A stretch of 64,000 bases of DNA, taken from Sarcomyxa edulis. Taxonomy: Eukaryota > Basidiomycota > Agaricomycetes > Agaricales > Mycenaceae. The notes beneath the pieces were generated by a model. It was not told the origin of the DNA. It did no database searches and worked only from the letters and a program-made list of their open reading frames with translations. Of the stretch, positions 36,274-46,375 are shown piece after piece; the first letter of the stretch is position 1; every line of letters begins with the position of its first letter. The translations under genes and the position numbers were made by a program. Location of the stretch: assembly GCA_009761415.1 (NCBI GenBank), contig QUOL01000009.1, positions 310,001-374,000 of the forward strand, given 5' to 3'.

Positions 36274-38592
36274 CTACTTCCAAGCCCCCTGACTCCCAAG
36301 ATACCCCTTAAGACCCTCCCAGACCCCCCTCGAACCTTTCGCAATCTCCCGCCTCCCATCGTAGAGCGGATAAATGACCACGGCAAAGAACGCAAAGAAG
36401 GTCCAAGCGATGGCCACCACCACCCACCCGGAGAAGAACGCCTTACTGAACACATAATCTCGGTATAGAGGCATTGGCCATGCGATGAAAGTCACCAAGA
36501 CGATGACGATCCAGATTATCCAGGCGATTTTGTACCATCGGTACAACTCGGCTAGAGTTTCTTCGTTGAAGGGGTGTTGAATGTCGTCTAAGGATGATGG
36601 TGATGGTGGGACCTCGGAGATGTCGGTGGCGGATGGGTTCTTCTCGTTCTCGACGGTCGCAGTCTCAGTATGTTTACGGTCGCGAAGAGGGGTGGCAGCT
36701 TTTTCGATCGACGATAACTCCGGGATAGGATCGAAGGTTTTTGGGTCTTCCTCTACAGACTCAGACTGTCTAGACGGAGTGGAGGGACTTGAGTTTTTGA
36801 CTTCTTCGGCTAGTTCTACTCGAAGGAACTCGCGCCAATCGAACTTGTACGGTTTATACTGCGAGATGAGGATGGAGTAGATGGCAGGAGAGAACAAGGA
36901 TCCGCACGCTCCGTACAAGGCGGGATATCCAGATTCTGTGGTAGTGAGGTTTATCGAGCCGTACAGTTTCTTCGCAGTGACGAGCCATATAGTGACCCCG
37001 GTGGCAAATCCCAGTATGGGAGACAGGATGGCGGCAAGACGGGTTTGGCCACGCCAACATAATGTGAATATCAACGGGATGATTCCAGGACACGAGATGA
37101 TAGGTCGGAAGTACCCAATCCATGTCATATCGGCACCCCCATAGTTGAGGATTAACGAGATGGCCACAATTACTACGGCGTGGAGGACGACAGCCAGGTG
37201 GCTGATGTGCACGAGCCTCTTGTCGGATACCTTCGGATTGATGTAGGTCTTGTACAGGTCGAAAGACAGGATACTGCTAACAGCAATCATAGAAGAGGAA
37301 ATGGTGCTAGTAAGGGCCATGAACAGCAGAATGAAGAACGCGATAATTCCTGATCTTCCGATGAGAGCCTTGACCACGTACGGCATGACCAGGCCGGAAT
37401 TGACTTCTGCGGTGGTGAGTATGCCAGGATAGGTTGGGAAGATAGGTGTGTTTTGAATCGCTCGTGCCGTCAGTCCTATGACCGTTCCGAAGCCCCATGG
37501 AATACCAAATATCGCCAGGGCGGCGATATCGTAGCCGGGTACTGTTGCTTTGACTTCCGTAGCGAAAGACTTCTGCCAGAACGCAGTATCCTGGTTAAGA
37601 AGCGATGTCAGCTGGGGAATTTCCTGAATAACAGTTTGAACACTTACCATGACCACGAGAGCCAAGTTTCCAAACTTGAGGAGCAAGGCCCAGATTATGG
37701 CTTGCTTCGATTTCATCGTAAGGAGCGATCCCTGGTAATTTCCAGGAATATAGTTATCGGCGGCAGTCGCCATGACCTTGTCATAGAGTCCTCCAAGTCC
37801 TCCAACATGTTCGTTGGTGAGGACGGAAAGCGTGAAGTAGATAATCAAAATCAGAGCGATGGCTGTGTGAAGGAAATCCGTAAGGAAGGTCGCTTTGAGA
37901 CCACCGACTGCCGTGTATAGGACCACTATAGAACATATACGTCAGTTTATATTCTTGTCCATCTCACTTCGCTGTAGAGCTTACCTCCAAGAGGAATTAG
38001 AATAGTCGCGGCCACGATGTGCATACCCGAGGTGCCGTGGATGAGTTGCGAGCCTGTCAAGATCATGGATGCACACCCGAATACGTTGTTCACGATGTTC
38101 ATGATGATGAACACGACGTGTCCAATATTGCCATACCGCTGTCGAATGATCTCTAGAGAAGTATGAGCGAAGGGCACTCGAATTTTGGCTAGTACACCCA
38201 GCGCTGCCATAAGAGCAATCTGGAAGCAAAGACCGCTTCCCCACCACTGCCATAAGAAGTCAACAATTGACGCCAAAAACAGTATGCGAAGGATCACTCA
38301 CCATAGGTACAGCCAACCCGAATCGATAGCACATCGATGCCGCAAAGACCGTCTCGTTTATCCACATCCATGACGAAAATACCGCAGAAGCCGTTAATCC
38401 TGTTCCAACTGATCGATTGGCGACCATGAACATCTCGGATGTGCCATTGTCCTCCGCTAGATAACGCTTCTGGATCTTGATAGCAACCAGAATGGTTGCG
38501 CAGAAAAAGACACTGAGTCCAATAAGCAAGCCATAGCCTGTTCCTTGAGAAACAAGGTTAACGCCGGAGACACCTAGCTGAAGGTTAGACAT
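36274..38592 (-). CDS. DUR3: Urea active transporter, DUR3 type (sodium:solute symporter family)
   Basis: High-affinity urea (and possibly polyamine) uptake at the plasma membrane. The start MSNLQLGVSGVNLVSQGTGYGLLIGL is followed by AEDNGTSEMFMVANRSVGTGLTASAVFSSWMW, diagnostic for DUR3. Then WWGSGLCFQIALMA, VVLYTAVGGLKATFLTDFLHT, IPWGFGTVIGLTARA and LTSTISSSMIAVSSILSFDLY follow. A soluble acidic loop (about 36590-36800) precedes two last membrane segments, and the end is GYLGSQGAWK, stop TAG at 36274. Three introns: about 38241-38305, about 37927-37986, and 37590-37648 (GTAAGT..ACCAG). Around 15 membrane segments are expected. Two GATA-factor motifs lie upstream, which fits nitrogen control. 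Confidence 0.94.
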
Positions 38593-38673
38593 TCTGCGAC
38601 GGTATTTTGTCAGAGAAGAAGGTCCGAGTTAGAGCCTCTTAAGTCCTTCTGAAGGCATCAGATATCGTATATA

Positions 38674-38679
38674 GATAAG
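38674..38679 (+). promoter_or_regulatory. GATA-factor motif upstream of DUR3 (proximal)
   Basis: GATAAG, about 82 bases before the DUR3 start. The AreA/Nit2 class of GATA factors controls urea uptake genes in fungi (established knowledge). Function here is inferred. Confidence 0.4.
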
Positions 38680-38838
38680 GCGGGAGAGCTTGGAAGGCAT
38701 TGCGTGTAGTCAGTGCGGTATTGCGAAAACTGGCGCGAACGCGAAGTTCAAAACGCCAAGGGCTAAATTTGAAGAAAAGCCAAAAATAGATTCCATGCAC
38801 GAGACCACGACGCGTCGATGGCCGCGGAGTTTCATTTT

Positions 38839-38844
38839 CTTATC
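38839..38844 (-). promoter_or_regulatory. GATA-factor motif upstream of DUR3 (distal)
   Basis: CTTATC, that is GATAAG on the minus (DUR3 sense) strand, about 250 bases from the start codon and 160 from the proximal motif. Confidence 0.35.
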
Positions 38845-39011
38845 CGGCTATTCTTAGCAAGAACAAGAGGAGAAGGATACACGTATCTGTGGCCACAGAA
38901 TATATATTGTACAGTCGACGTTTATATGAAAGCAAATTTGTTCTGCCACACAACTCCTTCCCTCTTACTCTCCCAGGTCCTTCTTTAGTATTCAACCCTC
39001 AACCGTACTAA

Positions 39012-39311
39012 CTAGTAGTATCTCGAATGTGAATGGGAGCGTCTGTGTCTATGATGCCCATGGCCATGTCTCGAGGACACTATCATCGTCTGAGGCTGTG
39101 CGTAATACGATGGTTGGTATCCATACCCATACGACGAGCGACTGGATGGTATCACCATCGGCATGGAGCTCCGAGAGTGATACGCAGGTGCTGGGTAGTA
39201 GTGCGGTGATCCGTAGTACGAGGATGAGGATGATGCATACCCGTATGGGTACGGTGCGTATGAGGAGCCCATGAGAACCGTGGGCTGGTACGATCTTCGG
39301 AAGAATGTCAT
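39012..39311 (-). CDS. Small Tyr/Ser-rich, His/Arg-tailed protein
   Basis: About 99 residues from MTFFRRSYQPTVLMGSSYAP (an in-frame upstream ATG at 39368 would add 19). Composition is extreme: repeated PYGYASSSSSYYG, SSRSSYGYGYQPSYY, then a basic His tail HGHGHHRHRRSHSHSRYY. No signal peptide and no known domain. Such Tyr/Ser-rich small proteins occur in fungi, but the gene call rests on composition and a clean single frame. A TATATT run lies near 38900, downstream of the stop. Confidence 0.45.
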   Translation of the reverse strand: MTFFRRSYQPTVLMGSSYAPYPYGYASSSSSYYGSPHYYPAPAYHSRSSMPMVIPSSRSSYGYGYQPSYYAQPQTMIVSSRHGHGHHRHRRSHSHSRYY

Positions 39312-39930
39312 AGTATGCAGTAGATTGAGTCTGGGTTTGGGTCGAGGTAGGTAGTTCTTGTGGGGCAAGGGATGTGATTTTCGTAAATGGTCGTTAGAGG
39401 TCGTTAAAAGGTCGTTAGTTGGTGTGTAGTGCGGATGAGTAGGGCCAGCCTATTGAAGAAACAACAAAGAGCAGTCTTGAGGCTTTATATATCGTACTTG
39501 ACGTCCTAAGGACAGCCACACACGCACAGCGCAAGGCCGTAGAGATGGGGACCATAGTGGGGACCGAGGTGAAGTTGCAGAGTCAGCTCCATATCCGAGT
39601 TGGTGCTGGCAACAGCCCGAACTTCGAGGAGCGCCCACAACACAACGCACGTGCACCCAAGACGGCGGGGATACCTTTTCTGTTACCACCATATACAAAG
39701 TCCAAAAACGCATCGCAGTATTTGGGTGGGCGCAGTAATGCCTTTCCTTTTCATTTGCTGATACAAATACTGATTTAAGATCTAGGCGAAATCTATTCTG
39801 CAATCTCACCCGAAGGGACAACTGTACAGAATATATTCTGAGCGCTGTCAAGTATTTGCGTTAAATTTCGCTCCTTAGGGTCGGTATTGCCTTTGTCCAA
39901 GTAGGATACGTGTCTCCGGTATGCTTGTAG
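39312..39930. other. Intergenic, 619 bp
   Basis: Near 39386-39417 there are three repeats of GGTCGTTA(G/A) at about 14-base spacing (GGTCGTTAGA, GGTCGTTAAA, GGTCGTTAGT). A minus-strand open frame at 39450-39851 has no coding character. The rest is presumably the promoter of the Tyr-rich protein. Confidence 0.35.
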
Positions 39931-41205
39931 TCAATCGTAAGGCCTATCAATGGGTAATCCAGCCTCTTTCCACGCCCTGTATCCTCCAATAATATCAGTC
40001 GCATTGAGCAGCCCTAGCTCATGCAATGCAAACGCTGCCAGACTACTCGTGTACCCCTCCTGACAAAACACAATAATCCTCAAATCATACCTATCCGAAA
40101 TATCCAACCTCGAATCACTCTGCGGATCAAACCTCCACTCCAACACGTTCCGCTCGATGATCAAAGAGCCATGGATTCCTCCCTCGGACGCGCGTTGTGC
40201 AGCAGGTCGGATGTCTACAAGGAAAGTGGGTGCGTCGATGTCGGGATCGTTTAGCTCCTCATAGGCGTCCTGGGGTGTGAGACGCTGGAGATGAGCGCGT
40301 GCGTCGGAGAGCATGGTATCGATGGAGCGGGAGCCAGGGGGACGAGAGCGTGGGTTAATGGGTTTGCGAGCGGCTTTGCGTATAACATCCCATAAGGCCT
40401 TCTCGTCGTAGCTGGAGGTGGCGATGTCGCGTATGATGGCAGTCCATGTTGTCAGTTCATTGCGGGCAGCTTCGACCCGGCCGATGAACTTGGAACTTAC
40501 GAGGAGGATGGCGCGTTGGACAAATGATTCAGAGGAACCGACGACAACGAGGCGGTTAGAAGTGCTGGGGGCTGTTTCGATCTGAGAGTGTGGTGTATCT
40601 GAGTCCGAGTCTGTAGAACGAGGATTTGAAGGGGATGCAGGTGCCGTGCCAGTGGTGGCGACAACGAACAAGAATGGACGAAAAAGCAGTTGGCTTTGGA
40701 TTGTGGAGGATACTTTGCGGACAAACGTTTCATCGTCGTTTCTCGACATTGTCAATACGACGCCGAGTTTCACGCCTGTTATAAGGACAACGAAAGGAGT
40801 AGATCACGTCAAATATCCACATATATCCGAAATTCCTTGTCAGAGAGTGCATCGAGTCCACCCTGGAATACAGCGCTCACCGTCTTGAGCCTCTGCCTTC
40901 ATGATAGCTCTAATGCCAACTTCCTGCGCGACCTGATCTCTCACATCCTCGAGTGTCCTAGGCGGTAGAGGGTTGTATTCCACGACAACGGAAGCCTTCG
41001 AGTCATGCGAGTCAGAAATGGACCTAGAAAGGCTGGCTTTGCGTTTTCCCTTGTCTCTGTTCATGGAAAGACCAAATCTCAGGTCATCGATATGGGGTGA
41101 AGACATTGGACTTGGAGAGCCTGCATGACTGGGACTTGAATAATCAGACTGTGTACGTGCATGCCTACGGCTGGATAAGCTACGTCCTAGTTCTGAAGAC
41201 ATCAA
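39931..41205 (-). CDS. Rhodanese-domain protein with disordered N-terminus
   Basis: Starts MMSSELGRSLSSRRHARTQS (next ATG in frame at 41202). A Ser-rich N-terminus of about 90 residues is followed by LEDVRDQVAQEVGIRAIMKAEAQDG. An intron (about 40770-40877, GTGAGC..ACAG) joins this to VKLGVVLTMSRNDDETFVRK. A middle region (about 40640-40340) is of unknown type. The C-terminal rhodanese domain has LTPQDAYEEL, LVDIRPAAQRASEGGIHGSL, the active-site loop VFCQEGYTSSLAA with the catalytic Cys, and GGYRAWKEAGLP at the end. The stop is TGA at 39931-39933. A single active Cys suggests sulfur transfer or a regulatory role. Substrate unknown. Confidence 0.8.
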
Positions 41206-41459
41206 TGAACGGTATGAAGAGGGTGGGAGGAAATAAAGGAATTCTGACTCTTACCAAGTAGAGAAGTGGTTCAAACCTTCAATTGAAAGCACGCGTACAT
41301 GATCAAGCTTCGAATTCCAATCGAATTCAGATTCATTTACATTCAATTTTCATCTTGGAGTCCTCGCTCTAACACGACACCGTTGGCACACAGTGCACCT
41401 TCAGGTCACCATCTGCCATTAGTCCAGGATTTCCAAAATATCTTGCCCAAACACAAAAG

Positions 41460-43574
41460 TTACAAAGCGTTACTGACACAAGTAAATACCCCTCCTACGA
41501 GCTCGGCATTATACGAGTCGATGATAGACTGTATCGATACCTACCATATCACACGAAACACAGAAATGTCAAGCCAAACACATGAGGATTAAATGAGCAT
41601 TGGGGACGACTCACATATGTCCCAGCTCCCAGAACATACAGCCCGAGAAGAATGAAGAAATAGTTGATCAGCGTTTCCGTGGTCCGCCATGGCCCTGCCC
41701 ATTTCTCGTCTCCGGGGTGCATTCGTAGATAGGCCATTGCCCAGAATATGAATCTTTGTGTTGTTTCGTCGTCAATCAACAGCAAGATTATTTGTTAGGT
41801 TAAACCAAGAGCTCACCCGAACCATCCATCTGAAGAAAGGAAGAAGAGGTCAATATAAACATCGAACGCTTGAGAGACATCAAGTACTGCATACCGAACA
41901 AAGAGCTCATCAGACTAAGCATGTCCGAAAAGAAGGGTATAATCTCTGCAATAATAAACGCAAGAATCCATGTGGCAGCGACGATACCGACCCACACCCC
42001 CCACGCCACGAATGTGTTCGAATGCCGATGAGGCGAGTTGCGGAATAAACGAAAGAACACAAAACGCGACGTGACAGAGGAGTACAATGCACCTAGGAAG
42101 ACGATGGTGGGGATCGCGAAGGAGAATGCGATCTTTTTGTATGGCAGTTCCAATGAACCAAAGGCGGGGGCTGTCATGTATTGGTCTCCTGTGTGAGGAG
42201 AGGATAGGCAAGGTCACATCAATCAACTCAATTCTGCGTGGTAGAAGTGTACGTTGGGACTTTCACTTACCGACCCAGTGATACATCAAGGCTCCACAGA
42301 GCGTGAATACTACCATTTCAGCGATAGTGACTGCCCATAAGGCTAGAAGCACCTCTCGATGAATATATGTTTAGAAAGGGACATTTAAGATACTCACCTT
42401 TGGGAAAATCCTTTGGATTTTTCATCTCAGCAATGAACTAGATCGAGATCAGATATCTGGGAGACGATGAAATGTGAATTTGGCACAAGTACCCACCGAC
42501 GGCAACGTGATTTGTCCGACTAGGGTATACGTTATATTCAAGAACGCCGACATGCCTAAGCAGAAGAAAGAGGATATAAGCCAGGTCAAACCTACACGTT
42601 CGAATTCCAAGACGCCAGAGTGTTGAGAAAATAAACGCACCTGCTACATACGTAGTCCCCTTGGCAGGAATGACGGTCACCACAGGATTATCCCCAACGA
42701 TAAACCCAAACGGATGATCCTGGACCCCAGCGAATATAATAGCAAGCAGGACCGCAAGCCCCATGGTGACTGCACTAAACGTACCCATCCCACTCAACTG
42801 GTTCAGCGTTCGCGGCAAGCTGACGAGAAAACAAATGATAGCAGTTATCACGCCGAAGACGACAGTGCATTCAGCTGAATTCGATAGTGTGTTCAGGAGT
42901 TTAGCGCCAACTTGGACGTGTAAACCTGTATGTAATGCATCCAATCCATCAATCAATCAATACGGGGGACTCCGAGAACAAACTTGAGTACGATACGGAC
43001 CTTGGATAAACGTGTTATTGAGTATGAAGAATACGGACGTGACGTTGTAAGCTAGCTGCGACCCTCCGAAGAGGATTTGACCGATATCGCAGACGTCTCG
43101 GATTTCGGGGTGGATGAGGCAGAATCGCCAGAGAACTAGGGACGTGTATAGACAGGTTGCAGCCACGGATAGAGTGACGATTATCCCTGGTACCAAGCCG
43201 AGGACTGAGAATGACCTGTTCTCGCAGTGAGTTCGCAGTGAGCAAAGACGACGAGGCCGCTGGGTGGACTTACCAAGGAAACGAGAGGATAGCTAGGCAT
43301 ATGTATTCTGAAAACAATAACGCGGCAGTCTAGCAGACGCATGAGTGTCTACGAGAAAACGAATATGGCTTGCACGTACCTTTTGCCACGAACACGTTCG
43401 GAACTTGACAGCATGATGGCTTTCTTTCGCGATCTGCACACTGATGCTGAGAGTATCCGAATCAACATCGCTGAAATCCGAAACCTCGCCGGCGTTCTTC
43501 TCCCTGTCTTCCTCCGGCTCATAGGCCTTCTCCTTCTCAACCTTCGTCTTTGCAGAAGACATCGCGTTAGCCAA
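41460..43574 (-). CDS. AAAP-family transmembrane amino-acid transporter
   Basis: Eleven-helix transporter (Aa_trans family). Starts MANAMSSAKTKVEKEKAY (second ATG in frame at 43562). The soluble N-terminus with VSDFSDVDSD is followed by KFRTCSWQKTAALLFSEYICLAILSFPWSFSVLGL, SQLAYNVTSVFFILNNTF, FVSLPRTLNQLSGMGTFSA, FLNITYTLVGQITLPSFIAEMKNPKDFPK and ALYSSVTSRFVFFRLFRNS. A last exon joins GAGTY to VSIQSIIDSYNAEL. The tail ends VGGVFTCVSNAL, stop TAA at 41460. About nine introns. The FIAEMKNPKDFPK motif is typical of the fungal neutral amino-acid permease subgroup (Mtr-like). Substrate is inferred only. Confidence 0.85.
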
Positions 43575-44138
43575 TCAAAATGGAGTGAGTGAAGGGGGGG
43601 TGGAGTAGGAAAGAAGACCCTAGAAAAATCAAAAACACGAAAGTTGATAAAGAAAATCGGTAAACCCCGGTGACTCTGACAAGATCAATCAAATGTGAGT
43701 TGGTGTGGGGAATCATTATGCACAAATCGCGTCGCAATAGGGAGTATAGGGCCATAACGTTAGCGAGGTGATGAATGGCGTGACCGATCAAACTTTGACG
43801 CAATGCGGCGCAATGTGCTCTGGTACGCAGTGGCGGTTTGATTAGTTATCGATTTCAATAAGATGAGAGAGAGAGGTTTGGTCGCTCTTCATGATCGACA
43901 TCGAGAGAGCGAGACGCAAATAATGACGTAGGGCGAAATATAATAAATATTAGATAGCAGTACTAACGATGGTCCAATGAGCGTGATCGGAATGGGAATT
44001 TGAAAAAACAGACTCCTCGTACCCTACAACTACTCGAATCTGTGAATACATGGCGGTACAACAGAGAAATAATAATGATCCTGTAGGAAAGAGGTTAAAT
44101 AGACCATACATGTCGATGAAGCGTGATGCTCACTACAA
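43575..44138. other. Intergenic, promoter of the AAAP transporter
   Basis: AT-rich around 43920-43975, with GATAAG-like words only weakly matched. The plus strand shows no coding. It also holds the 3' end of the next minus-strand gene. Confidence 0.35.
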
Positions 44139-44771
44139 TCAAGACACAGACTCATCGGTCTGCGCCCTCCACCGCTGAGAAAACCCAGCAGACCAAAGAG
44201 TCGTGACTCCCAAAATGAAAAGGATCACAGCTGGTCCTCCTATGATACCTCCAACTGCCCCAGCTCGAGCAGCGTGCGCAGCATCAAGGACTTTTTGGCC
44301 TTCAGAGTCTCTGAGTGCTGTTACACCGAGTGGCCCTCCGATGACAGCCATGAAAAGTCCCAGAAACGCGGCTACGACCTCGTTCAAGTGCCAGCGCTTC
44401 ATAGCTTCGAGAGGTCGATAGCCTACTCTCGAGTCATCATCGTCAAAAAAGTCTTCTGGCGCTTCTGGTTTCTTTGGAAAAAGAAATAGAAGAATGAGAG
44501 CGAATGGGATTGCGAGGATGGCACCACCGACAGCACCAGCTCGTGCAGACGATGACAGTGGTACAGAATAGCCAGAAAGTCGCGCTGAGAGTAGAATAGA
44601 GTGTCCGATTAGAAGATAGATGAGACATAGAAGAGACGTGGTCCCAAGTGCCGAGACGAATATCGCGCCCCGAACGAGATACCGTGTAGCAGCAGTGACT
44701 CGGGGTCGACTCGTGGACTTCTCGGCGTCGGAAGGGTATATAGTTGATGTAGAAGTCGGTGTGGAGGGCAT
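44139..44771 (-). CDS. Small membrane protein with duplicated ARAGAVGG motif
   Basis: Single frame of 210 codons, MPSTPTSTSTIYPSDAEK.. Four hydrophobic segments are visible: GAIFVSALGTTSLLCLIYLLIG, AILAIPFALILLFLF, VVAAFLGLFMAVIGGPLGV and GIIGGPAVILFILGVTTLW. The pieces SSSARAGAVGGAI and AHAARAGAVGGIIGG repeat the same motif just before hydrophobic segments, which suggests an internal duplication of a two-helix unit. Between the halves is an acidic loop, EAPEDFFDDDDSRVGYRPL. No known family recognised. Confidence 0.6.
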   Translation of the reverse strand: MPSTPTSTSTIYPSDAEKSTSRPRVTAATRYLVRGAIFVSALGTTSLLCLIYLLIGHSILLSARLSGYSVPLSSSARAGAVGGAILAIPFALILLFLFPKKPEAPEDFFDDDDSRVGYRPLEAMKRWHLNEVVAAFLGLFMAVIGGPLGVTALRDSEGQKVLDAAHAARAGAVGGIIGGPAVILFILGVTTLWSAGFSQRWRAQTDESVS

Positions 44772-45432
44772 ATATAATATCTCGACCTAGAAGCCTACCC
44801 AGACTCTAGAAAAGGTTGTAAAAGAGCGTGAGGATTGATTCTGGCGTAGGAAGTCTTCCAGCTCTTCTACAGCTGAACTAGAGGGTCCAACAGCCTTCGT
44901 GGCGGTGAGTAAGATGGGATGTTGGCGCAACATGTTGTCGTCCGTCGAAGAAAGATGCCAGTGATGGGATCAAAAGTGAAAAATTGGGCCGATCGAAAAG
45001 CTTCCGCCGTCAGCTCCCGTCTCCCAACTGCCTTGCTTTTTTTCGCTCGTCGACTGTTCTGCAGGATGGACGTGTCGAGTACTCATCAGTCTCTAGTTAC
45101 TGCATTCTAGGCGCTTCGAATTCATCGGGGGGGGGGGGGGGGGGTACAAGGATGTTCCGTCTTTCACCTAGAGTCACGGACTCTGGGACCTGGGTACTTG
45201 TGCGGTTACGGTAGCTCGCCACCTCAATCTTGGAGGTCACTCAACGAATTACAACTCTACACCTCATGATTTGATGGCTATCCAACGGAAAGTATCCGCC
45301 GTGCAACATCTAGCCCTGACGCTCGTTTGACTCTAGCGTATTGTATTGGCTAGCGGCCATGCTCATGCCTCGTCAATGCGTCAGCTGTAATCCGGACGGT
45401 CTCACTTTACCGTCGTGGCGGTGTTGAAGGAG
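44772..45432. other. Intergenic between diverging genes
   Basis: Contains the poly-G run described separately and the upstream regions of the small membrane protein (minus) and the secreted protein (plus). No coding seen. Confidence 0.35.
45127..45144 (+). repeat. Homopolymer run of 18 G
   Basis: An uninterrupted G tract follows CATC and ends in TACAAGG. Runs this long are prone to slippage and to quadruplex formation and are also common sites of assembly error, so the exact length is uncertain. Confidence 0.85.
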
Positions 45433-45440
45433 CATATAAA
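45433..45440 (+). promoter_or_regulatory. TATA box of the small secreted protein gene
   Basis: CATATAAAA lies about 55 bases before the ATG, a normal distance for a strongly expressed fungal gene with a short leader. Confidence 0.5.
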
Positions 45441-45492
45441 ATGGGTTCATCTCGTTGAGATGGTCTCATAAAATCATATTCATCCCTTCAAT

Positions 45493-45968
45493 ATGTTATT
45501 CTCATCATTGTTCTCATTCTTCGCACTCGCACTCGCGGTCAGAGCTGTCGATGTCACTCGCGAAGTTAACGTACGTCGCAAGGATATATTCTACAGATGC
45601 TAATCCTGACTGCCTTGCTCGACAGATGCCTTCCGGAGAGACTGACATCACGGAGTTCTGTTCTCAGTGGGGCGCGGAATGTGTCTCGTAAGCATGCTCT
45701 TTTCTTTCAATGCATGTGTCCTGACCGAGCTCCTGCATTACAGCCTCGCTCAAAGTACAGGCGAGCCCTATTATGTCTGTTCTTCAGGCTCTGACGGACC
45801 TGGTAAGCACGCTCTTCAAAATTGACGGTATGTATGTTTACCTACCTACAAACAATCCCAGGAACCGCCCGCGTTGATTGCTTGGCGCTTAACGCGACCA
45901 GCCCAACAAGCCCAGGAACCGACTTCACTTCGGCCGTCGTCGAGGGACTCGGTATCACTTTTGTATAA
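45493..45968 (+). CDS. Small secreted cysteine-containing protein
   Basis: The signal peptide MLFSSLFSFFALALAVRA is followed by VDVTREVN. Three introns (about 45571-45626, 45688-45743, 45803-45862; GTACG..ACAG, GTAAG..ACAG, GTAAG..CCAG) join MPSGETDITEFCSQWGAECVS, SLAQSTGEPYYVCSSGSDGPG and TARVDCLALNATSPTSPG. The mature part has four Cys (FCSQ, ECVS, VCSS, DCLA), enough for two disulfides, and one N-glycosylation site (NAT). It ends VVEGLGITFV, stop TAA 45966-45968. Length is about 95 residues. Effector, adhesion and defence roles are all possible. No family recognised. Confidence 0.78.
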
Positions 45969-46375
45969 TGGTCATACTACCATCTTTACTAGTTTCGAGT
46001 AATTCAACTTTGACATGGATACGTAGTGATCAAGAGCTATAATCCTCGTCTCTCAGAACCAGATAGCAGCGTCGTGTTGCCCAGCAAATGGAAACTACTG
46101 GTAAGAAAAATGACACCAACTTCTAAGTAACAGCCGGAGTCATATCGGAGGTCTAGATTCTGGGAGTGTTCAGTTTGGGTATAAAGTACACTGAAGAACG
46201 AGTTACGGCTACGAGAGGGGAGTTGCAAGAATGTAAGTAGTAGTTACGGAATACAACATATGAAGAGATTGAGGGGACATGATGGAAGCACAAAGCAGAT
46301 GCCGAAACTGATACAGGACTGTGGTATCCGGGAAACTAAAAGAAAACAGAGCATAAGAACGACGACGGTCACCCC
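45969..46375. other. Intergenic between converging genes
   Basis: Holds the 3' ends of the secreted protein (plus) and the Zn2Cys6 factor (minus). No coding seen. Confidence 0.4.

Noticed and set aside
39450..39851. 133-codon minus-strand frame as a gene
   Set aside because: No motif, no splice neighbours, atypical composition; likely promoter sequence of the Tyr-rich gene.
36274..44771. A nitrogen-use gene cluster (DUR3, transporters)
   Set aside because: The intervening genes are unrelated and only DUR3 shows GATA motifs; proximity looks incidental.
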